NCBI GenBank assembly: GCA_029339195.1
Contig: JAPTJF010000440.1
Coordinates: 1 to 52,482, forward strand
DNA: 52,482 nucleotides
Reading direction: 5' to 3'
From: Micractinium sp. NFX-FRZ
Taxonomy: Eukaryota; Chlorophyta; Trebouxiophyceae; Chlorellales; Chlorellaceae
A model generated the notes under the pieces. It ran no database searches and was not told where the DNA came from. It saw nothing but the letters and a program-made list of their open reading frames with translations. Shown here in pieces: positions 21,201-31,273 of the stretch; the stretch's first letter is position 1; each line of letters opens with the position of its first letter. A program made the translations under genes and the position numbers.

Positions 21201-22535
21201 TGGAGTCACAGCGTGGACTGCCGGTGTGCTGCCGTGCTGGACGCTGCTGTTCGGTGCTCGGATATGTGAGGGTCTCACGCCCTCAGCGGGCCGCCACTGC
21301 TGGCTCTTATGGTGGGGCTCCTTAACGTTTGGTTTGCCCCCTGCCGATGCAGGCAGCTGTACCCACGCCACTGGGTGCCCTACATCTCCATCCCCGCGTG
21401 GCTCACCGCCATTGTGCTCTGGGGAAACATGAGGCAAGTGCAGTGCGATGCAGTAGTGGGGCAGCGTGTTGGGTGAGGGTAGGAAGGGCCGTGCCTGGCC
21501 CTGGCTGGGCGCCTGGGCTCAGTTGTCTCCTCCATCCTCACCAGTCTGCTGGCTACTTGCACTTCCTCTGATGATGATTGCGCCTGCAGCTGTCACTGGG
21601 TCCAGGCAGCTCTGGAACCAGCGTGCCCAGGTGTACCCTTGAGCCCATGTGTTGATAACCATACCTGCCAACCTTATATCATTGTGTGTGCCTGCAGCTA
21701 CTACTGGATCAAGCAGCTGTGGAACAAGCGTGCCGAGGTGGACTCCAGCAAGGCGCAGAGGGAGCTGGGGCTGCGCCTCATCCCGCTGGAGAAGGTGGGC
21801 GGGCACCGGGGCCGTTCGATTGGGATTGGGAGGCGGGATGCTTGCTTGCTTGTGTTTACAGTCCGTTTCTCCGCAATGAAGCTTGCGTTACAGACCCCCA
21901 AGAGGCTTGGGCTGGGGGGATGGAGTAACGGGAGGCTGGGCAGGTGGGCTCTGCCTGGGGCAGCGCCCGATCCTGGAGCAGGTGGGCGGGCGCCGGTGTC
22001 CGAGGTTGCGCAGGGTAGATGCGTGGTCATCTGGGTGGCACGGCCGGCCTGATTGCCTCTGTAAGCTATAGATGGTCCAGGCTGCACATCGCGGGGAAGC
22101 TCCCCTGCACATTGCACCTTTCCCCGGGCAGTCTATCATTTGAAGGAACGCTGCGTCAGGCTTCTCATGCCTGCGTGCTCTATCCTCTCCTTCCTCTCTT
22201 CCCTTGCTAGCTCTGAGCGCCATGAGGCACCCAAAGTGGGCGCCCCGCCCCGCCTGCCACAGTCCAGCCTCTTCTGCCTATGTCTACCGCCCTCCCCTCT
22301 GCTGCAGACCCTGAAGGACATGATGGACCGGTGGATCGACCTGGGCGCCCTTCCCCGCATGCCAGAGTTCAGCCACGCGCCCGCCGCCCTCCCCCTGCCC
22401 GTGGGGGGCGTGGGCCCCACCACCAACCTAGCGGGCGCTACTGCCACTGTCACTGCCAAGGTGGCTGAGGTGGCAGAGGAGGCCAAGGCGGCGGTGGGGG
22501 CGGGGCACGCTCGCGACACAAAGAAGCTGAGCTGA
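18271..22535 (+). CDS. NAD(P)-dependent extended SDR reductase (DFR/CCR/3beta-HSD-like)
   Basis: Eleven exons (18271..18373, 18528..18732, 18908..19044, 19468..19588, 20007..20128, 20493..20555, 20829..20893, 21050..21114, 21353..21433, 21698..21794, 22308..22535) give 428 aa. VTGAAGFIGSRVV (about residues 33-45) is the NAD(P) Rossmann motif. YVIHSAG and VVMTSSMAAV follow in family order, and GEPYFVAK supplies the YxxxK catalytic pair. The later part (VTILPGNTYGP, DLDDVAAAHVLAM, GRYILCERA) is typical of dihydroflavonol/cinnamoyl-CoA reductases and relatives. A hydrophobic stretch near YISIPAWLTAIVLW could be a membrane segment, as in 3beta-HSD. Substrate unknown. Introns 7 (20894) and 9 (21434) have GC donors (both GAG then GCAAGT), required to keep frame. 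Introns 9 and 10 contain copies of flanking exon junctions. Confidence 0.85.
21581..21633 (+). repeat. Decayed copy of exon 10 inside intron 9 of the extended-SDR gene
   Basis: The acceptor and first half of exon 10 (21689-21743, cctgcagctactactggatc then cagctgtggaacaagcgtgc) recurs at 21581-21633 as cctgcagctgtcactgggtc then gcagctctggaaccagcgtgc. One inserted base destroys the frame in the copy. Confidence 0.85.
21966..21998 (+). repeat. Decayed copy of the exon 10 donor junction inside intron 10
   Basis: The exon 10 end (ctggagaag then GTGGGCGGGCACCGG at 21786-21809) recurs at 21966-21998 as ctggagcag then GTGGGCGGGCGCCGG, complete with the GT donor. Confidence 0.8.
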
Positions 22536-22781
22536 GCAGCAGAGTGGCTAATAAGTGGCCAGCGAGTGAGCTTAGTGAGTAGTGGGCTTAGCCATGCTTA
22601 GTAACTTTGATAGGAGAGAAGGCAGTGCGAGGCGAAACCACTGGCTGGCTCTGGTTGTTTTGGTGGCAGGTGATCCGGCCAGCCATGAGCTTCCCACCCA
22701 TACATTTACCCCTGTTGAGCAAGCCTCCCAGTGCCTCATTACTCGTGATGTTGACAGGCAAGAGGTGGCATGCCGAAACTG

Positions 22782-22786
22782 TTACA
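22782..22786 (-). terminator. Candidate TGTAA polyadenylation signal for the HAD phosphatase gene
   Basis: Minus-strand TGTAA lies about 80 bases beyond the stop codon at 22865. Confidence 0.4.
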
Positions 22787-22794
22787 CGTGACCT

Positions 22795-22799
22795 TGTAA
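22795..22799 (+). terminator. Candidate TGTAA polyadenylation signal for the extended-SDR gene
   Basis: Plus-strand TGTAA lies 260 bases after the stop codon at 22535, beyond the opposing gene's own candidate signal. Confidence 0.4.
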
Positions 22800-22864
22800 A
22801 GCTTTCATGCCGCATGACAGACCACCAGCTGTGAAGCAGGGCGGCAGCAGCGATGGCCTCTTGG

Positions 22865-24970
22865 TCACTCCAGCTGCAGCTCGCGCATCAACAGCGCTGC
22901 CAGCTGCTCGGGCCGGCTCCAGCCCACCACCCCAGGACGCAGCCCTCCTGCCGCTGCTGCCGCCGCCGCAGCCGCCGCCGTCCCTGCTGCCTGGGTCTCA
23001 CCACCGCTGCTGGCGCTGGCGCCGCTGCCATGCGCTGCTGCTGCCTCCGTGCGCAGCATCACCGAGAGGGAGCAGGGCAGGCCATCCGGGTACTCCTCCC
23101 TAGCAAACACCAGATTGCTGCCGCTGCCGCAGGGCGGCGGCGCCGATGGCGTGGGCGCTCGTGCCCCGCCGCTGCCGCTGCCTGCGGGGGCAGGGGGCTG
23201 CTCGCTGCTGCCTTTGCTTGCACCGCTGCCGCTGCTGCTGTCGCCGTGCAGGAGCGTGATGGAGGGGCAGTAGTCTCCTCTCCCATCTCCCACATACAGC
23301 ACCCGCCCGTATGGCCGCCCTGTGCCAGCCTGGCGCTCCAGGAGGCCGCGGAGCACCTGCGTGGCATGAGGACAGCGGGGGAGGAGTGTGGGATGAAGTG
23401 AAGCACCAGCGCGGCCCTGGTGGTCTAGCACGTCATGTGGCGCTTCAGAGGCAGGGCGTCGGCATGGGGGAGAGGGCAAGGTGAAACAAGAGGCCTGGCG
23501 GGGGCTGGCGCTCCTGGAAACACGGGGTGAGGTGCAAGGTGGGGCATGGGGCAGGACCAAAAAGCATGCAGATACAGGCGGTGCCTGAGAGGGCGGAGTT
23601 GGGGCGCGCCTCAGAGAGCTCAAACGGGCATGTCGGCAGCGCCCAACCCTTGCCGTCTCATGACTTCCAAAACCGGCAGCCTGCCCCGCCACACTTGCCT
23701 GGCCCTTGCACAAGTTTGCGGGGCAGTGGCGGCAGCCGTGCGCGTGGGTGTGGTACGGTGCCACCCGCAGCGCCCCGTCCCGCCACTCTGCCGGGTTGGT
23801 GAACACCTCTCCCACCAAGGACCTGAGGCCGTGGTGCTCCAGGATGACGTCAATGTAGACCTGCGGGGGTAAGAAAAGGGACCAGGTTTGTGTGAATGAG
23901 AGACAAGCTGGGTGGGTGTCCCTCTCTCCCACAACGGGCCACAGTGCTCCCGTTGATGTTGATGCAGACCTGAAAAGAGTGACGAGAGACTATTATCAAA
24001 AAATAACAATACCAAGAAGAATGTTCAGTACAAGGGCGGACACCAGCGTGAGGCACAGATGCACACGGCAAAGCCATGGCAGAGCGCCGTCGATGTGGAC
24101 GTGATGGAAGGGTGGAACGGAGGGGCTGAGGACTACAATTGGAGTGCGAGGCCGGGGCCGCGAGGAGGGTGTGACGGTGAGAGTGAGGGCACAGGATGCA
24201 GTGTGCCTAGCTGCCATGCACGAGAGAGATCCGGCAATGCTCCGCCCACCAGCCTGCTCTCGAAACCAACCACCCCACCTGCCTATCTCACCGTGTTGGC
24301 GTCACTCAGAATGATTGTATCTACGCCTTGGCTGCTGCCACCGACGCCACTGCCTGCACCAGCGCTGCTATCGCCGCTGCGGGTAGTGCCGCCGCGCTTG
24401 CCAGCCGCTGCTACTGCTCTCAACAGGTCGGCGAGTGCCGGGTGCAGCGGCGCACGGTGAAGCGCAGACGTAACGTCGGCAGGGGTGCGCCCCAGCTGGC
24501 GGGCCGACTCCTGTGGAAGCAAAGAGGCGGGTGGTGGGCAGAGCGACGTGAGCATGTGTGGGGCGATGGGCAGCAGCAACACATGCCCGGAGTCCGCCCA
24601 GCACGGTGGCTGGCCACATTGCAGCACCCACCAATAGGCAGCGCCCGGACTACCCACCCAGACTGCACGCCCAGCAGCACCATTAGCACCCACTGCAGGA
24701 CTTGAGGGCTGCATGATCCATGCGCAGCATCCACAACATCAACCACAGCACGGCACATCACAGCGCAGCACAGACTGCACAGCATGGCACAGCGTCCCCA
24801 AGCCACCACCAACTCACGTGCAGGACGTGGTCCATGCGCTGCGTCCACGGCATGCCTGCTGAGGCCTTGTACAGTTCATCAGCCCCCAACTCCTTGATCA
24901 CAAAAGTGTCGCTGTTCTCCTCCAGCAGGCTCCAATCGAAATCAAAGGCCAGCAGGGTGCGGGCGGCCAT
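22865..24970 (-). CDS. PHOSPHO1/PHOSPHO2-type HAD phosphatase
   Basis: Four exons on the minus strand (24970..24818, 24510..24292, 23860..23699, 23356..22865) give 341 aa. LLAFDFDWSLLEENSD (about residues 6-21) is the DxD nucleophile motif. IILSDANT, EVFTNPAEW, VAPYHTH, CRHCPANLCKG and YVGDGRGDYCPS follow in the order of the PHOSPHO family. Relatives hydrolyse phosphoethanolamine, phosphocholine, pyridoxal phosphate or pyrophosphate; plant members include the phosphate-starvation phosphoethanolamine phosphatases. The C-terminal third has a Gly/Ser/Ala-rich insert after the last HAD motif. Intron 3 uses a GC donor (CAG then GCAAGT at 23698), which joins NLCKGQ to VLRGLLE in phase 0. Intron 2 has a decayed copy of the exon 3 start. 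The gene starts 1.5 kb from divergent MYND copy B. Confidence 0.87.
23941..23976 (-). repeat. Decayed copy of the exon 3 acceptor junction in the HAD phosphatase gene
   Basis: On the minus strand the true exon 3 start (23868-23834, CAG then gtctacattgacgtcatcct) recurs upstream at 23976-23941 as CAG then gtctgcatcaacatcaacgg, ending in the same gagcac-like segment. Confidence 0.7.
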
Positions 24971-26466
24971 GGCTGCCGGGGTGCGCACGCCGGCGGCGGC
25001 GGTGGCGGCGGGTCGGCAGCGGCGGGGCACCGGTCGGCCGCTTGACTGGTGAGCGGCGGCGACACCTGCTGCCTCCGTGCGCAGCAGGCTGCGAATAAGC
25101 GCGTGTCGCAGCAGCTTGGCGCGCTGCGGGCAGCGAGCTCAGCTCGGAGCCGGACTAGGCACGTCAAGGCGAGGCGTCCAAGCAAAAAAGGCGATGTCGG
25201 CGAGACACCAGGACAATGGCCCCGACCTCCGGCCCAAGGGGCTTTTGGCGGCGGCGACGGCGGCGCAGCTGGCGCCAGTTGGCTGGGCGGGTGCGCCCGC
25301 AGGCCAGTTTGGGGGCACCTGGCCGCTGCTGCCGCCCATAACGTCATTTGTGAAGACAACAATGGTTGCCAAAGCGTGCACGCAGTGGTGATATGCATCA
25401 CGGCTTTGCATCATGAATGACCACAGTTGCCAGCACAGACTCTCGGACGAGGGGCCGGACAGCTCTTGCTGCCAGTGGTGGGCTGCCTCAGTGGCAGCAC
25501 TGGTTCCAGTGGAAACTTAAGGAGCCCCTTGCAGCTATCCCATTTGCAAGAATAGAAAGTCTTCAGCGAATGATAAGCCTACCTCTTGGGCAGTTTTCGC
25601 CTAATCCCCCTGGATACTGCACCCACGTGTGCCTGCCTGGGTGAGCCCGCATGCACATGTCTCCTCCACTTCACCATTGCTGGAGGTGCTCAGACAGTCC
25701 TATATGCTGATGTAGGATGCAGAAGTGTCGACGAGAGCAGGGGCCTCTATGTTTGATGCGCTCGATTACCCGGTGCCCCTTCTTCCCGTAGCAGGTATGC
25801 CGAGGTTTTGTCAAGGAGCACAAAAAATATCCAGCCGAACTCGATGGTGTCCAACCAGGTGACATCGGTGGCCTTTGCCCATGCAGTGCGTGATCCACCA
25901 ACCATACGCCCGCAGGCAAGCCCCCCGACGTCCCCGCCTGCGCCGGACAGCGGTAAAATTATATGCCTTCTGCCGCCTGTGTTGCATAAAATCTAGCGCG
26001 AATGTCATGCAGAGCCATCTTGATTGCGGGACCCAACAAGTGAGCGCCGAAGGGAGGAGCGGCATGGATGCACATTGCAGCTGCTGGCGGCCAGGCGGGT
26101 GATGGTGACTGGGCGCGCCACCGCTGTCTGCTGGCGCTTGCAGTCCTCCCCCGTCACCTGCCGTGTTGTTTCCGACTTGGGGAGGTTTGGAGCCCTCCGC
26201 AGCTGGGCTGCCGCGCAAGTGCCTGCTGCCGAGCCGCTGGACCCTGCTTAGCGGAGCCTGAAGGGAGCGAGGGTGCGTGGTATTGAAAGGAGGTGCGCGC
26301 CGTTGCACCCGTAACGACACGAGGCGGCCCTCCGCCGGCCCCCCGCCACCTTCCCGCCGCCCTCTGTGGCAGGGGCCTCGTCGCCCTTGCGCTTGGCTGC
26401 GCCGGCCACACCAAGCCCAGGCCCCCTCCTTTTCCCCTGTACGGTAGCGTCGAGTGTGCATCTTCA
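24971..26466. other. Long divergent intergenic region
   Basis: About 1.5 kb separates the starts of the HAD phosphatase (-) and MYND copy B (+). Open frames here show no recognisable protein features. An AT-richer block lies at about 25540-25620 and 25940-26000. No element ends or RNA genes seen. Confidence 0.5.
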
Positions 26467-27395
26467 ATGGCGGATGCCGCAGCCGCAGCCCGGAGGGTGC
26501 CACAGCTGCTGGACCGCCTCATCGCCCTGCTGGCGCGCCCACCGGCCAGCCAGGATGAAGCCGACCAAATCTACCTAGCTGCCAATGCGCTGCACAAAGC
26601 GGCTGTGCATTCGCCGATCGACGCCCCAAAGTTGGCATGGGTCAGGTGCGACTTCGAGCCTGCCTGCATGCCTGCATGCCAAACGGCGCAGCACCCGCTC
26701 ACTGGCTGTCCGGGTGGCACGGCCGGACACCCGTTCCCATGGCCACCTGCCCCACCCACCACGTGGCATCACCTGTCGCCCCCTCCTTGCCTGCCCGCCC
26801 GCCTGCAGCAAGCTCCTGGCCCTGGCTGACAGGCTGGCGGCGGTAGACCGCGCCCTGTCCCGCAGCAGCCCACCGCCCGGCCTGCCGATCCTGCAGCCCC
26901 TCGTGGGCGGAGCATGCCTGGCGGTTATGGCCATGACCTGCATCGCCACCCCGCTGGAGACGCGCCTGCAGCACAACGACGCGCTTCACATGCTGGGAGG
27001 CAGCCTGCGACTGTTGTTCCACGCGGGGCGGCGGCTGGTGGAGCTGTGGATGGAGCGGGCGAGGAGCGGCGCTGGCGGGGGGGGCGGCGGCGGCAATGCA
27101 GCACGGCGGCCAGCACCCACCTCGGCTGCACCCCGCCAGGGCTCCGCCTTCCCATCTGGCTACGACCCCCGCCTGCTGGACGAAGCCGCCTGCAACCAGC
27201 TGGCAGTTGTGTGCTCCGCCATACAGCAAATCGTGCGGGTGGGGGGCACCCGGCTGCTGGCGGCATGGAGCTGCACGCTCTCGGGCCGCCCCTCGGAGCT
27301 GCTGCCGTGGCTGGCGGCGGAAGCAGATGCACTGCTGCTGGTGCTGCGCCCAGGTGGGTGCATGCGTTGACAGGGTGGCGCAGTAGCACCGGGTT

Positions 27396-27429
<34 letters not shown>

Positions 27430-30400
27430 CAGCAGCAGCAGCCACCAAAGAGGTGTCGTGGTGCGCATGCTGCCCGACCAGCTGCAGCAGCTGGCGCCAC
27501 CGCACGCTGCTTTGCCCCATCATGCCAGCTGCGTCTGAACACACCGCCTGCCCTGCCTGCTTCGCCCCGTCACACCAGCTGCGTCTGAGCACACCTCCTG
27601 CCCTCCCTGCCGTGCAGGCGACCGCCTGCAGCTCTTCCGATGCGCCAACATCGTCCTCATGTGCACTCTGGTCTTTCAAGACACCGAGCTCCCCGGGTAC
27701 TGCGCCGCCCTCACCGCAGCGCCTCGTGCACAGCGCGCCCTGGTGCGCCTGCTTCTTCAGCACGTGCTGCCTGCACTTGCCCCGGGACTGGCGGCGCTGA
27801 CGGCCGCACCAGCCGGCGGTGGCGCGGCCGGCGGCTTCCAGGGGGCAGACGAGCCGGCGCTGATCGTTGTGAGGCTGCTGGCGCCGGCGCTCCAAAGCGT
27901 CGTGTCGTGCGGCATGGTTGAAGCGTCCACAACCTCCAACCCAGGAGTGGAGGAGTTCCTGGCCTGCCTGCAAGCCTCGCACGGCGACGACGGCGTGCTG
28001 CGGTCGGCAGAGCGTGCCGCCGCGGCGCTGCCGCTGGCCCGCCCCGAGGGCTGGGAGCCTTCGCTGTTCACAGGCGCGCACCTGGGATCTGCCCAGCTGC
28101 TGACAATGCTGTCCGAGGTGGTTGCTGGGATGGTGAACGAGCAGGCGGAGGCAGGGAGCGGCGCAGGGCGGCATGAGGCGGCGGTGACATCAGTGCTGCG
28201 GCTGGCGCCGGTGATGGCAGCAGAGGCACGTGCGCTGGCAGCAGACGGCCACTGCTCAGAGGCGCAGCTGGGCGCAGCCGTTGCCGCCTGCGTCGCCGTC
28301 TTCGTGTCCGGCGACACGCTCCCCGCGACTGATGCGCAGCGGCTGGCAGAGTGGGCTGCAGCTGCCGACGCGGGGCTGCGCCTGCTCCCGCTGCTCACGC
28401 CGCAGCGCGCCGCAGCGTGGGCACGCCGCACAGACGGCGCCGGCGGCCTGCCACTTGTCCTGCTGCGCATGTGGGTGAAAGGCTCGCACCCGCTGAACGT
28501 AGCTGTGTTGGCGCGCAGGGGAGCAGGCATGCCGCCAGCTGTTGCTGGCCGCCTGCAACAGCTGCACGCCACCGGCTGCCGCAGCGTGCACTTACTGGCA
28601 GCGGCGGCCGTAGCAGCCGGCAGCGGAGCGGCGCGGCTGCCTACAGGGCTGTCACATGGCGAGATGGTTTCCTGGGCTCTTGAAGGGCTGCACGGCGTGC
28701 TGATGTCAGCATGCGCTGTCATGACTGACAAGAGGTGAGTGAGCGCTGAGCTGGCACCAGGCAGTGCATTTTCCTGCAGCTGGCCAGGGCGGCTCCGGCA
28801 GCGGGGCCTCCGTTTGTGCGGCACCTGGTCAACTGCGTCATGGCAGCTCAGCATTATATATATATAGCGTTATGTATATATATATATACACCTTGGAATG
28901 ACTGCAGCGTTACTCCTGGCTGCAACATACACAATGCTGCCCTTGCTTGACCCTCTCGCCTCGCAGTGCCCCAGCCCTGAAGGCGATGAGCGCGGCGCAC
29001 TGGGCGGCGCTGCAGGCTGCTGCACCGCACATGCCTGCGGGCCGGCCGGGGACAGCAGGCCACGCATTGTTGGGCGGCAGCGTGAGTGGGCTGTGCCAAA
29101 ACTCACTGGGCGGCAGGGCACTGGCAGTGGTCGCCCTCAACTGCCCGGCAACTGTGGGGGACCCACAGCTTGTGGAGCTGGTGCAGCAAGTCCTGGAGCC
29201 GCAGCAGCAGATGGTGAGCGACACCTCAGCTCTCTTGCCGGCTTCCCCGCTTGCTGGCTGGCCGGCTGACTGAGTTGCCCGCTGCCTATCCTCCTGCCAC
29301 CTTGCTGCTGGCCGGCACTGGTGCCCGCCTGCCTGCCTTTCCTGCATCGGAGGTGGCTGCCATGTGTACCTCGCTGTACTGCTCTGCTGTGCTCTTATGC
29401 CCATGCCAGGCACTATGCCAGGTGGCCAGATGCCTGCCTGCTTGCCTGCCTGCCTGCCTGTCTGAAGCCAGCACCTCGTTGAAGCGCTTGGGCAAGTGGC
29501 ACGCTCGTGCTGGCCATATGGCTGGCACACGCCATGCTGTGCCGGCTGTGCTGTGCTCCCACCCATGCTGCCTGGTGCGCCGACCCTGCCTGCCTGCAGA
29601 CCCTCGCCGAGCAGCACGAAGCCAGCGCCACTCTGAGTATGGTCAGCACGCTTGTCGCCCACGGCAACAACCCCCGCCTGGCAGCCGCGCTCGTCGACTG
29701 TGGGCTGCTGGGCCGGCTGCTGCTGAGGGATGAGATGATGGGGGACTATGGGGTGATGATATCTACCTCGCTGGCGGCAGCAGCGGGCAACGCTGCAGCG
29801 GAGAGCATGCTGGAGATGGTGAGCTGGCGGTTGGTGTGCCGCCGCAAACGCCCGCTGGCTGCTGGGCAGAAGGTCGCCTTGCTGACTGGCTGGTGATTGT
29901 GTTGCACCGCTGGATGTCAAACCAGAATGCCAGTGTCTTCCGCTGCCTTGCAAAGGCTGCTGCGTCACATCCCTACTTGCGCTTGCGCTGCACATGCATG
30001 CGTTGAGCTCCCGCCACATGCGGGTCGTCGCGCAATTTGCGCCGTCCACCCTCCCTGCTATCGGCCCTCTGCTCAGCACTGCTTGCTCCATCACGCTTGC
30101 GCGTTCGGCAAACCCTTGCTGCAGTCCAGGCTACGCTTCGGCCTGGTCATGTGTGCGCTCAGCACCCTGCAGCAGGCAGGCCAGAAGGCAGCCAGCGAGC
30201 CGCAGCAGGGCAGCAGCCAGGCCGCTGGCCAGAGCAGCGGCAACGGAGATTGTGATGTACCACAGGAGGATGAGGAGCAGCAGCAGCAGCAGTGGCGTTC
30301 CGACCTGCAGGCAGCTCTTGCCAGCTTGCCCCCAGTACCGGCAGCAGCGGAAGCCTTGGAAGCCAGCCGTACCGCTGCCTCGCTGCCCCGCTGGGGGCGC

Positions 30401-30718
30401 CTGGCGGCAGTGCTGCTCAGGCAGTGGGAGGGGCCGGAGCAGCAGGCGGCCGACCGGCTGGCGCTGGGACAGGCGGCCGCCGCCCGCAGCTGCGCCAACC
30501 TGCGCTGCGCCAACTTGGGCCTGGAGGGCGGGCCGGGTGCAGGCGAGGGCAAGGGGTGCAAGCGGTGCAGCGCGTGCCGCGCCGTCTACTACTGCTCCAC
30601 CGCCTGCTCGCATGCCGACTGGCGGGCGGGGCACCGGCGGGTGTGCAAGGCGCTGGGGGCGGCACGGCTGGCGGGCGCGGCGCAGCAGGCAGCTGCAGCG
30701 CCTGCCGGCAGCGGCTGA
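26467..30718 (+). CDS. MYND zinc-finger protein, paralogue B
   Basis: Six exons (26467..26645, 26809..27353, 27618..28734, 28967..29213, 29600..29818, 30125..30718) give 966 aa. The organisation and intron phases (2, 1, 2, 0, 0) equal those of copies A and C. The N terminus (RRVPQLLDRLIALLARPPAS) aligns with copy A (IPRLLDSLTTLLARPPAS). Shared landmarks are AAADALLL-type helices, LQQLHATGCRSVH, GLLGRLLLRDEMMG and the C-terminal MYND finger with CANLRC, CSAC, YYCSTAC and HRRVC. The role is unknown; a helical scaffold with a peptide-binding finger is inferred. All introns are GT-AG here, including intron 1, where copy A has GC. A 491-codon open frame on the opposite strand is a GC-bias shadow. 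Confidence 0.8.
27391..27442 (+). repeat. CAG trinucleotide run in intron 2 of MYND copy B
   Basis: About fifteen CAG/GAG triplets lie inside an intron, so they are not translated in this model. Each AG is a potential cryptic acceptor. Confidence 0.85.
27511..27609 (+). repeat. 50-base tandem duplication next to the exon 3 acceptor of MYND copy B
   Basis: Two adjacent units (27511-27560 and 27561-27609) share ccagctgcgtctgaacacac/ccagctgcgtctgagcacac and the following ctgccct tract. They end just before the true acceptor at 27617. Confidence 0.8.
28855..28890. repeat. TA dinucleotide run in intron 3 of MYND copy B
   Basis: Two alternating TA tracts flank a short GC-containing spacer. The AT content is exceptional for this window. 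Confidence 0.9.
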
Positions 30719-31273
30719 GGGGCGCAGGTGGCGACATGACCAGTCGACACGTCCCTGCATTGTGTTTTGGTCTGTAGATTTCTCATCATGGTCTGATATT
30801 TAAAATGTTTGCGTGAGAAGCGACCTTTACTGGGGACGGCTTTGGAGGCGAGCGAACCCACACCTTGAAATGCTGTGGCCCAAAGGGACGGAAGCGGCGG
30901 GGCGGGTGGAAAGGCCGTTTCCCATCTTAGCTGGCGGGCATGCAATTTGCAGCGCGGCATGCCAATTGCAGCTCGCCTTGGCGTTCGAAAGCGGTGACTG
31001 GCAGTGACAGCACCGCGGGGAGCCCTGGCTGCGTGTTCAAAAGCTTCCTCCTGTGCAACACGGCGCATCATACCACCCTTACTGGCCGCGCAACTTCACG
31101 AGGTTTGCAGCGAGCCCCACGGTCAATGGATGGAGCCGTGCTGCGCTGCCTCCCGCCTCCCGCCCCCCATCCGCCGCGGCGCCGCCGCGACCGGCCTGCC
31201 CGCTTCTCCTTGCCTGCCCTGCCATGCAGGGTTGGCATCATTGTTCCGGTCTCGAACTGTGTATTGCATCCAC
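30719..31273. other. Intergenic region between MYND copies B and C
   Basis: This holds the copy B 3' flank and copy C 5' flank. A CCTGCCctgCCATGCAG tract precedes the copy C start and could mark a leader intron ending at 31229. No other gene. Confidence 0.5.

Larger units (their letters stand above)
22536..22864. other. Convergent intergenic region with crossing 3' ends
   Basis: This holds the 3' flanks of the extended-SDR (+) and HAD phosphatase (-) genes. It contains TGTAA on the plus strand at 22795 and on the minus strand at 22782-22786. Confidence 0.5.

Noticed and set aside
25000..26460. Possible extra gene in the 1.5 kb divergent spacer
   Set aside because: Open frames are short, of skewed composition and without consistent splice sites or recognisable motifs.
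26699..28174. 491-codon open frame on the minus strand opposite MYND copy B
   Set aside because: Low-complexity Gln/Arg/Gly composition, no domain, and exact overlap with well-supported spliced exons. High GC keeps antisense frames open.
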